Below, piece by piece: positions 25,419-31,154 of a stretch of 31,154 bases of DNA (the first letter of the stretch is position 1; the number at the start of each line of letters is the position of its first letter). The DNA is from an uncultured Roseateles sp. (GTDB lineage: Bacteria; Pseudomonadota; Gammaproteobacteria; Burkholderiales; Burkholderiaceae). The position numbers and the translations under genes were made by a program. Location of the stretch: the NCBI GenBank assembly GCA_946886855.1, contig CAMPJJ010000066.1, forward strand, positions 1 to 31,154, given 5' to 3'. The notes below the pieces were generated by a model, which was not told the DNA's origin, did no database searches, and saw only the letters and a list, made by a program, of their open reading frames with translations.

Positions 25419-25652
25419 ATGGCACGCGTCTGCGAAGTCACGGGCAAGAAGCCCATGGTCGGGAACAACGTTTCCCACGCCAACAACAAAACCAAGCGCC
25501 GGTTCCTCCCGAACCTGCAATACCGCCGTTTCTGGGTCGAGAGCGAAAACCGCTGGGTCCGTCTTCGCATCAGCAACGCAGGTCTGCGTCTGATCGACAA
25601 GAAGGGCATCGACGCCGTGCTGGCCGACCTGCGCTCGCGCGGTCAAGCCTAA
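25419..25652 (+). CDS. rpmB: 50S ribosomal protein L28
   Basis: A 77-residue basic large-subunit protein. It shows the typical [20 protein letters not shown] start, then [33 protein letters not shown] and [18 protein letters not shown] is suitably placed before the ATG. It forms an operon with rpmG, 22 bp downstream. There is a single cysteine, so it is the zinc-free form. Confidence 0.97.
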   Translation: MARVCEVTGKKPMVGNNVSHANNKTKRRFLPNLQYRRFWVESENRWVRLRISNAGLRLIDKKGIDAVLADLRSRGQA

Positions 25653-25674
25653 TCACTGAACCAGGAGCGACACC

Positions 25675-25845
25675 ATGGCATCCAAAGGCGGACGCGAGAA
25701 GATCAAGCTGGAATCCACTGCCGGCACCGGTCATTTCTACACCACAAACAAGAACAAGAAGACCACGCCCCAAAAGCTGGAATTCATGAAGTTCGACCCC
25801 AAGGCACGCAAGCACGTGCTGTACAAGGAAACCAAGCTGAAGTGA
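25675..25845 (+). CDS. rpmG: 50S ribosomal protein L33
   Basis: A 56-residue basic protein of the large subunit. It begins [20 protein letters not shown] and continues [32 protein letters not shown] and TKLK. It contains no cysteine, so it is the zinc-free L33 form. AGGAG lies seven bases upstream of the ATG. It is the second gene after rpmB and is followed by a strong terminator. Confidence 0.97.
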   Translation: MASKGGREKIKLESTAGTGHFYTTNKNKKTTPQKLEFMKFDPKARKHVLYKETKLK

Positions 25846-25868
25846 TTCAGCCCGGTCCTTGAAAAAGA

Positions 25869-25893
25869 AAACCCGCCTCTCGGCGGGTTTTTT
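25869..25893 (+). terminator. Rho-independent terminator after rpmG
   Basis: AAACCCGCC (25869-25877) and GGCGGGTTT (25882-25890) form a perfect 9-bp stem around the loop TCTC, followed by more T. The preceding A run makes it usable in the other direction too, for the DUF3016 gene. Confidence 0.9.
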
Positions 25894-25934
25894 CATGGGC
25901 GATCGAAGAACGGCTGCGTCCGCAGCCGTCGTGA

Positions 25935-26453
25935 TCAACGCGTCGGCGCCAAGCGCGTCTTGCCCAGCAGCTCACGCGCCATCCAGTCGTCGATCATCTT
26001 CTTCTCATAGCGCAGCGGCTCGGAATCGAAGTAGCGGTTGCCGCCGGCATCCTGATAGTTCATGTCCTTCAGATCGGCCTTGCCGGACTTCAGGACCTGG
26101 CCGTTCTCGCTGAGGGTGTACGTGAAGCTCATGCGCGGAATCGTCACCGAACGGAGGATACGGACACGATCCATGCGGACGCGCGGCTCGACCTCCCCGG
26201 CCAGGTCGACGTCGGTGACGTCGATCTTGAGCTGCTTGCCGGGCAGCTCGCGCGCCGCGAGCGCCTTGAAGTGCTCGTCCAGCTGCTTCATGGCGTTGTC
26301 GCGGTCCACGCTGGCCCAGCCGATGTCGGCGAAGTTCTCCGGCTTGATGAAGTTGACTTCCGCCTGCGCCTGAGCGGCCGCGGCGATTGCGCCCAGGCTC
26401 ACGCTCGTCAGGCCGAACAGCACGGCGCGCTTGAAAAAGGTCGAGGCCATCAT
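25935..26453 (-). CDS. DUF3016 family exported protein
   Basis: A 172-residue protein with a signal peptide (FFKRAVLFGLTSVSLGAIAA, cut near AQAQA). The mature part matches the DUF3016 pattern: VNFIKPENFADIG, then LKIDVTDVDLAGEVEP, and a beta-rich end with FTYTLSENGQVLKSGKADLKDMNY and SEPLRYEKKMIDDWM. AAGGAG six bases before the ATG at 26453 fixes the start. The biochemical role of the family is unknown; a periplasmic location is inferred from the signal. Confidence 0.88.
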   Translation of the reverse strand: MMASTFFKRAVLFGLTSVSLGAIAAAAQAQAEVNFIKPENFADIGWASVDRDNAMKQLDEHFKALAARELPGKQLKIDVTDVDLAGEVEPRVRMDRVRILRSVTIPRMSFTYTLSENGQVLKSGKADLKDMNYQDAGGNRYFDSEPLRYEKKMIDDWMARELLGKTRLAPTR

Positions 26454-26501
26454 GTCAATCTCCTTGTCTGAGAGTCCAGACAAATTATGGGCGTCACCAA
26501 G

Positions 26502-26527
26502 AAAAAAGGCGCCCGGTAGGGGCGCCC
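26502..26527 (-). terminator. Rho-independent terminator after the desaturase gene
   Basis: Read on the minus strand, GGCGCCC (complement of 26520-26526) pairs with GGGCGCC (complement of 26508-26514) around a 5-base loop and is followed by six T (26507-26502). Confidence 0.8.
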
Positions 26528-26606
26528 TTTGCATTGCTTCATCTTCACCTCGGTGATGGCCGTCACTCTGGACAGCCGCCGGGTCTGATGACTGATTGCC
26601 TTCTGA

Positions 26607-27830
26607 TCAGACGCGCACCGCGCGCAGGCCCGTGGCGAAAGCCCTGAGCTCGGCGATGCCGCTCTCTTCGGCCTTGCGGCACCAGGCTTGCAGGTCGTGC
26701 ACCAACTGCTCGGCCGACACGTTCGTGCGGGTCCACAGCTGACGCAGTTCTTCGCGCATGGTCACCAGCTTGTCGAGCACGGGGCTCGCCGCGCGGGCGC
26801 CATCCAGCTGCGCCTGGTAGGCGGCCGGGATCTTCTCGGCGTCGCGATGCAACCAGCGCGTGGCCAGCTTGAACTGGTGGAACTTCACGCTGTGCTGCTC
26901 GCCGGCCGCCTTCAGCTGGGTCAGCTCCGCCTTGCAGACGCCGCGCAGACCGCGCGCATAACGTGCCATCACTTCATAGCGGTTGGCAATGATGGCCTCC
27001 AGCGTGTCCTTGTCGGCCACGGCCTTCAGCTCGCCCGTCTTGATCTGCGGCGCGGTCTTGCGGACCTTCGCCCAGCCGATCATCTCCATCGCGCGGATGT
27101 AGCCCCAGCCGATGTCGAACTCGAATGGCTTGACCGAGAACTTGGCCGACGTCGGGTAGGTGTGGTGATTGTTGTGCAGCTCTTCGCCGCCGATGATCAC
27201 GCCCCACGGCGACACGTTCGTCGACGCATCCTGCGCCTCGAAGTTGCGATAGCCCCAGTAGTGGCCGACACCGTTGATCACGCCAGCCGCCCAGAACGGG
27301 ATCCAGGCCATCTGGACCGCCCAGACCGCCATGCCGGCCACGCCGAACAGCGCCAGGTCGATGATCATCATGAGGGACACGCCCCACACCGAACGGCCGG
27401 TGTAGACGTGGCGCTCGATCCAGTCGTCCGGCACACCATGGCTGAACTTCTTGATCGTTTCCTCGTTCTTCGCCTCGGCGCGATACAGCTCGGCGCCGCG
27501 CGTCATCACCGTCTTGATGCCACGGGTGACGGGGCTGTGAGGATCGTCCTCGGTCTCGCACTTCGCATGGTGCTTGCGATGGATGGCCACCCACTCGCGG
27601 GTCACCATGCCGGTCGTCAGCCACATCCAGAAGCGGAAGAAGTGCGACGGGATGGGACCCAGGTCGAGGGCCCGGTGCGCCTGCGCGCGGTGCAGGAAGA
27701 TCGTGACGCCAGCAATGGTGATATGCGTCACCACCAAGGTGAAGACAACGATCTGCCACCAGCTCGCGCCGGTGAGGCCATCGATCATCCACGCCAGGAT
27801 GGCGTCGTGCACAGACATCAATACGTTCAT
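26607..27830 (-). CDS. Membrane acyl (delta-9 type) fatty acid desaturase
   Basis: A 407-residue integral-membrane di-iron desaturase that puts a cis double bond into acyl chains, affecting membrane fluidity. All three histidine boxes are present: HRAQAH at 47-52, HRKHH at 84-88 and HNNHH at 219-223, with HYWGYRNFE between. Hydrophobic segments lie at about 27-46, 63-80 and 148-190. After residue 250 there is a soluble, highly helical extension of about 150 residues rich in Lys, Glu, Ala and Arg, longer than a minimal desaturase. The ATG at 27830 has AGGA close upstream. The substrate form (acyl-CoA or phospholipid) is not determined. Confidence 0.93.
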   Translation of the reverse strand: MNVLMSVHDAILAWMIDGLTGASWWQIVVFTLVVTHITIAGVTIFLHRAQAHRALDLGPIPSHFFRFWMWLTTGMVTREWVAIHRKHHAKCETEDDPHSPVTRGIKTVMTRGAELYRAEAKNEETIKKFSHGVPDDWIERHVYTGRSVWGVSLMMIIDLALFGVAGMAVWAVQMAWIPFWAAGVINGVGHYWGYRNFEAQDASTNVSPWGVIIGGEELHNNHHTYPTSAKFSVKPFEFDIGWGYIRAMEMIGWAKVRKTAPQIKTGELKAVADKDTLEAIIANRYEVMARYARGLRGVCKAELTQLKAAGEQHSVKFHQFKLATRWLHRDAEKIPAAYQAQLDGARAASPVLDKLVTMREELRQLWTRTNVSAEQLVHDLQAWCRKAEESGIAELRAFATGLRAVRV

Positions 27831-27879
27831 TCGGTCCTAACCCTGCTCGCGAAGAGCCAGTTGTCCACAGGAAGCCCGC

Positions 27880-27885
27880 ATTGTA
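27880..27885 (-). promoter_or_regulatory. Candidate -10 element (TACAAT) for the desaturase gene
   Basis: TACAAT on the minus strand lies 49 bases before the desaturase ATG. No good -35 is visible. Confidence 0.45.
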
Positions 27886-28000
27886 GGCGACTCACTCTAG
27901 AAATCGCCTCGATGTGAGCGGCTTTCCCGACGGTCTTTTGACGCTTAACGACTGGAAGACCCTCAAGCGGTGATCGATCGGACACTGTGATCAGTTCGCA

Positions 28001-28037
28001 TCAAAAACAACCGTCTTCCAAGGTCCTGGAGACGGTT
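28001..28037 (-). terminator. Rho-independent terminator after the RNA methyltransferase gene
   Basis: On the minus strand AACCGTCT and AGACGGTT (complements of 28030-28037 and 28009-28016) form an 8-bp stem, with a short inner CCA/TGG pairing, followed by GTTTTTG. Confidence 0.8.
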
Positions 28038-28050
28038 TCCGCCGAGCGCC

Positions 28051-29319
28051 TTATTTCTTCCGTTCCCACACCGCGGCGAAGAAGCCGTCGCTGTGGTGCC
28101 GGTGCGGCCACAGCCGCAGATAGCCGTTGTCGGACAGTTGTGCCGCCTGGGTCTCGTCGACCTGCGCATGCGCCAGCACCTCCTGCGCGGGCATCAGGAC
28201 GAAGTCGGGATGCGCCTCCGCGAACGCCTGGGCCACCGACTCGTTCTCGGCATCCAGCAGCGAACAGGTGGCATACACCAGGCGACCGCCGGGCTTGAGC
28301 AGACGCGACGCGCTGTTCAGGATCGCCAGCTGCTTGTCATGCAGCTCCCGGACGCTGTCCGGCGACTGGCGCCATTTCAGGTCGGGATTGCGGCGCAACG
28401 TCCCCAGGCCCGAGCACGGTGCGTCGACCAGCACCCGGTCGATCTTGCCGGCCAGGCGCTTGACGCGCTCGTCGCGCTCGTTGCTGATCTGCACGGGGTA
28501 GACGTTGGACAAGCCGCTGCGCGCCAGACGCGGCTTGAGCTTGTCGAGGCGGTGGCCCGACACGTCGAAGGCATACAGCCGTCCGGTGTTGCGCATCGCG
28601 GCGCCCAGCGCCAGCGTCTTGCCGCCGGCACCGGCGCAGAAATCGACGACCATTTCGCCGCGCTTGGCTTCGGTGAGCAGCGACAGCAGCTGGCTGCCCT
28701 CGTCCTGGACCTCGACCTGGCCGCTGGTGAAGACATCGAGCTTCTGCAGCGCCGGCTTGCCTTCGAGCCGCAGGCCCCACGGCGAGAACGGCGTCGGGGA
28801 CGCGGCGAAACCCTTGTCCTTCAGCGCGGCCTGCACGTCCTCACGCTTGGCTTTCAGCAGGTTGACGCGCAGGTCCAGCGGTGCCGACACGTTGACGGCG
28901 TCCGCCAGTTGCCAGAATTCCTCGTCGCCGAGGCGCTCCTTGAGCGGCTGCACCAGCCAGTCGGGCAGGTTGTGGCGCAGTTTTTCCGGCAGCTTGCTGC
29001 GGTCGACCTTCTCCACCTGCTTGAGCCAGTGCTGCTCCTGATCATCGGTCGCAGCGCGGAGAAAGGCCTCGCTCCCGGCCCATGCGAGGATCGCCAGCCG
29101 TCGCGACATCGGGCCGCGGCCCGACTGGGCCAGATGCTGCAACACCGGACGCTGACGCAGCACGGCGTAGGCGGTTTCGGCGATGGTGTGGCGCTCGCGC
29201 TGGCCGAGCGCCTTGTGCGCGCGGAAGAAGTCGGAAACGAGGGCGTCGGCGGGCTTGTCGAACAGCAGCAGGCTGTCCACCAGTTCGGCGCAGAGTTCAA
29301 GAAGGGCATTAGGATGCAT
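28051..29319 (-). CDS. RsmB/NOP-family RNA cytosine-C5 methyltransferase
   Basis: A SAM-dependent methyltransferase of 422 residues that makes m5C in RNA. The SAM loop is VVDFCAGAGGKTLALGA (about 224-240). Motif IV is VDAPCSGLGTLRRNPDLKW with Cys302, and motif VI has the catalytic Cys352 in YATCSLLDAENESV. A helical N-terminal region resembling the RsmB NusB-like part precedes it. Whether the target is position 967 of 16S rRNA (true RsmB) or another site is not decided by the sequence, so no symbol is given. The ATG at 29319 has no Shine-Dalgarno, and a GATAAT lies six bases upstream. Confidence 0.93.
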   Translation of the reverse strand: MHPNALLELCAELVDSLLLFDKPADALVSDFFRAHKALGQRERHTIAETAYAVLRQRPVLQHLAQSGRGPMSRRLAILAWAGSEAFLRAATDDQEQHWLKQVEKVDRSKLPEKLRHNLPDWLVQPLKERLGDEEFWQLADAVNVSAPLDLRVNLLKAKREDVQAALKDKGFAASPTPFSPWGLRLEGKPALQKLDVFTSGQVEVQDEGSQLLSLLTEAKRGEMVVDFCAGAGGKTLALGAAMRNTGRLYAFDVSGHRLDKLKPRLARSGLSNVYPVQISNERDERVKRLAGKIDRVLVDAPCSGLGTLRRNPDLKWRQSPDSVRELHDKQLAILNSASRLLKPGGRLVYATCSLLDAENESVAQAFAEAHPDFVLMPAQEVLAHAQVDETQAAQLSDNGYLRLWPHRHHSDGFFAAVWERKK

Positions 29320-29325
29320 CGCCCG

Positions 29326-29331
29326 ATTATC
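29326..29331 (-). promoter_or_regulatory. Candidate -10 element (GATAAT) six bases before the methyltransferase gene
   Basis: GATAAT on the minus strand is a near-consensus -10 hexamer separated from the ATG by CGGGCG only, so the transcript may be leaderless. Confidence 0.45.
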
Positions 29332-29389
29332 CCTGGCTCCGGGGCCGGGTCCGCGCCCTGCCCTGTTTCCACCGTCACGCCCTCCTCCA

Positions 29390-29668
29390 ATGAGCGATTC
29401 CACTTCCAGCCTGGCCCCCGCCGCGCACGGCGCCGGCGACCCGTTGCCGCCCTTGCCGCAGGCCCCGGTCGGCCGCTACCGCCACTACAAGGGCGGCGAG
29501 TACGAGGTGCGAGGCGTCGTGCGTCACAGCGAGACGCTGGAGGCGCTGGTGTTGTACGCGCCGCTCTACAACGACAGCGGCCTGTGGGTCCGTCCCTACG
29601 ACATGTTCTTCGGCACCGTCGAGATCGACGGCGCGGTCCAGCCCCGCTTTGCCCTGATCCGGGATTGA
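29390..29668 (+). CDS. DUF1653 family protein
   Basis: A 92-residue protein. The first 27 residues are Ser/Ala/Pro-rich and probably disordered. The rest is a compact DUF1653 domain with GRYRHYKGGEYEVRGVVRHS, ETLEALVLYAPLY and GLWVRPYDMFFG. The biochemical role of the family is not known. It starts 70 bp from the divergent methyltransferase gene, without a clear ribosome binding site. Confidence 0.88.
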   Translation: MSDSTSSLAPAAHGAGDPLPPLPQAPVGRYRHYKGGEYEVRGVVRHSETLEALVLYAPLYNDSGLWVRPYDMFFGTVEIDGAVQPRFALIRD

Positions 29669-29697
29669 GCGTGGATCGATCGCCTGCCGAGCCCGCC

Positions 29698-30348
29698 ATG
29701 CCCTTGCTGCACCAGATCAAGAGCCGCCCCCGCCTGCTGATCGGCGCGGCCACCGGCGCCTTGCTGGCGGCCGCCTGGCCGGTCGAACTGGCCTGGCACA
29801 CGCGCACGCTGCTGGGCTGGAGCGCCGGCGTCTGGACGTATCTCGTGCTCATCGGCTGGATGATGTTCCGCACCGACGCGGACGACGTCGAGGAACAGGC
29901 CCGCGCCGTCGCCGACAGCGCGCCCACGGTCCTGGTGCTGGCGATCCTGGGGGCCGCCGCGAGCATGGCGGCGATCGCATTGGAACTGGCCCAGGTGAAG
30001 GAGTCCGGCCTGCTGCAGGCCTGGCCGCACCTGCTGGTGGCGTCGGCGACGCTGACCGGCTCCTGGCTGCTGCTGCCGGTGGAATTCGGGCTGGCCTACG
30101 CGTCGCTGTTCCACTGCGGTCCGAAGGCGCCCCACGGGCTGGAGTTCCCGGGCGACGAAGACGCTCCCGACTACCTCGACTTCTTCTACTTCGCGGCGAC
30201 GGTCGCCGCGACCTCGCAGACCTCGGACGTCGTCGTCAGCGCGCGACCGATCCGGCGCCTGGTGCTGGTGCAGGCGATCCAGGCCTTCGTGTTCAACACC
30301 GTGGTGCTGGCGCTGACGATCAATTTCCTGGCCGGCATGCTGGGCTGA
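29698..30348 (+). CDS. DUF1345 family membrane protein
   Basis: A 216-residue inner-membrane protein with five hydrophobic segments, at about residues 13-28, 38-58, 78-95, 106-128 and 188-214. DUF1345 features are the conserved loop YLDFFYFAATVAATSQTSDV and the closing QAFVFNTVVLALTINFLAG. The function of the family is unknown. I use the ATG at 29698; a GTG at 29671 in the same frame, three bases after the DUF1653 stop, is an alternative. It is probably co-transcribed with DUF1653 and converges on purN, with 15 bp between the stops. Confidence 0.88.
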   Translation: MPLLHQIKSRPRLLIGAATGALLAAAWPVELAWHTRTLLGWSAGVWTYLVLIGWMMFRTDADDVEEQARAVADSAPTVLVLAILGAAASMAAIALELAQVKESGLLQAWPHLLVASATLTGSWLLLPVEFGLAYASLFHCGPKAPHGLEFPGDEDAPDYLDFFYFAATVAATSQTSDVVVSARPIRRLVLVQAIQAFVFNTVVLALTINFLAGMLG

Positions 30349-30363
30349 ACGCCGGATCGACGG

Positions 30364-31002
30364 TCAACTGAACATCTGCGGCTCACCGCCGCGATGGAGG
30401 ACGCGGGCGCCCTCGGTCGCCAGTTGCCCTTCGACGAACCAGCGCACGGCGCTGGGATACATGCGGTGCTCGAGCTTGAGCACCCGCGCGGCCAGGGCCG
30501 CCTCGTCGTCGTGGTCGAGCACCGGCACGACCGCCTGCGCGACGATCGGCCCGTGGTCGAGTTCCGCCGTCACGAAATGCACCGTTGCGCCGGCCACGCG
30601 ACAACCCGCCTCGATCGCGCGCCGATGCGTGTGCAGGCCCGTGAAGGCGGGCAGCAGCGACGGATGGATGTTGAGCATGCGGCCCGCGTAATGGCCGGTG
30701 AACCCCGGCGTCAGGATGCGCATGAAACCGGCCAGCACCACCAGATCGGGCGAGAAACCGTCGATCACGCGCTGCAGTTCCGCGTCGAACGCGACGCGGG
30801 CCGCGTCGCCCTTGCCGAAGGCCTGGTGGTCGACCACTGCGGTCGCGATGCCGTGCGCCCGCGCGAATTCAAGTCCGGCGGCATCCGGCCGGTTGCTGAT
30901 CACCGCGGCGATGCGGGCCGGCCAGCCGCCGGCGGCGCAGGCCTGGACGATGGCCTCCATGTTGGAGCCTCGCCCGGAGATCAGGATCACGATGTGCTTC
31001 AT
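30364..31002 (-). CDS. purN: Phosphoribosylglycinamide formyltransferase 1 (PurN)
   Basis: The enzyme transfers a formyl group from 10-formyltetrahydrofolate to GAR in purine biosynthesis. The protein is 212 residues, the family length. The phosphate-binding loop LISGRGSNMEAI is at the start. The catalytic triad is Asn111, His113 (NIHPSLLPAF) and Asp149 (ELDHGPIVAQ). AGFMRIL and the TGLHTHRRAIEAG region that closes over the substrate are present. The ATG at 31002 matches the family start and has no Shine-Dalgarno. A TACACT lies eight bases upstream. Confidence 0.97.
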   Translation of the reverse strand: MKHIVILISGRGSNMEAIVQACAAGGWPARIAAVISNRPDAAGLEFARAHGIATAVVDHQAFGKGDAARVAFDAELQRVIDGFSPDLVVLAGFMRILTPGFTGHYAGRMLNIHPSLLPAFTGLHTHRRAIEAGCRVAGATVHFVTAELDHGPIVAQAVVPVLDHDDEAALAARVLKLEHRMYPSAVRWFVEGQLATEGARVLHRGGEPQMFS

Positions 31003-31010
31003 GGGCCGGC

Positions 31011-31016
31011 AGTGTA
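31011..31016 (-). promoter_or_regulatory. Candidate -10 element (TACACT) eight bases before purN
   Basis: TACACT on the minus strand is separated from the purN ATG by eight bases (GCCGGCCC). There is no Shine-Dalgarno, so purN may be leaderless. Confidence 0.4.
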
Positions 31017-31061
31017 GCCAAGGGCATGGGCATGACCGACGCCGACCGGGCCGCGGCTCCC

Positions 31062-31067
31062 TACAAT
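31062..31067 (+). promoter_or_regulatory. Candidate -10 element (TACAAT) for a gene beyond the right edge
   Basis: TACAAT in the context CTACAATCGCC, divergent from purN. An ATG occurs at 31085, but the 70 bases that remain do not allow a gene to be recognised. Confidence 0.4.
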
Positions 31068-31154
31068 CGCCCTCCCGCCGTCGCATGGCCGGCCTCGTTC
31101 CGAGACCTTCGCGCGCCTCGCGGCCACCGTCCAGCCTCCCGCCCCGCCCAGACT

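Overview
The window is high-GC, gene-dense chromosomal DNA from a betaproteobacterium. It most resembles a Burkholderiales member of the Rubrivivax/Leptothrix/Roseateles type. The evidence is an intracellular PHB depolymerase close to that of Ralstonia, a uvrB/tyrB divergent pair, the zapB-like–zapA–6S RNA–EVE-domain block, and rpsU followed by a YqeY-like gene. I call 30 protein genes and one 6S RNA gene. I see no insertion sequence, prophage, CRISPR array, intact tRNA or rRNA. Most genes are core housekeeping functions.

Layout, left to right. 1-5.5 kb: a four-domain rhodanese protein, then uvrB (minus) diverging from an aspartate/aromatic aminotransferase (plus), which ends at a strong hairpin. 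5.6-8.3 kb: a tightly packed plus-strand group of PHB depolymerase, a soluble RnfB-like ferredoxin and endonuclease III. 8.3-9.7 kb: small coiled-coil protein, zapA, 6S RNA with terminator, and an EVE-domain protein. 9.8-12.5 kb: a PAS/degenerate-GGDEF protein (minus), a 460-bp upstream gap, rpsU, yqeY-like and a DUF442 gene. 12.5-12.6 kb: a striking nested inverted repeat. 12.7-17.9 kb: TRAP small and large permease genes, two hypotheticals, a SugE/Gdx exporter and a divergent LysR regulator.

17.8-25.2 kb: a minus-strand block ftsK-lolA-rarA-periplasmic binding protein, with a Crp/Fnr-type regulator just upstream and trxB divergent. This matches E. coli trxB-lrp-ftsK-lolA-rarA-serS, with two slots filled by different genes. 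25.2-31 kb: rpmB-rpmG, a DUF3016 protein and an acyl desaturase (minus), an RsmB/NOP-type RNA methyltransferase (minus), DUF1653 and DUF1345 genes (plus), and purN (minus). The right edge holds a promoter for a gene outside the window.

No complete novel multi-gene system stands out. The observations most worth following are the 106-bp GGA-rich nested palindrome at 12481-12586, four genes with a -10-like hexamer 6-8 nt before an ATG and no Shine-Dalgarno (candidate leaderless mRNAs), the histone-like basic tail of the PHB depolymerase, and the overlapping depolymerase/ferredoxin/nth arrangement. No database search was possible, so all names rest on motif recognition, length and context.
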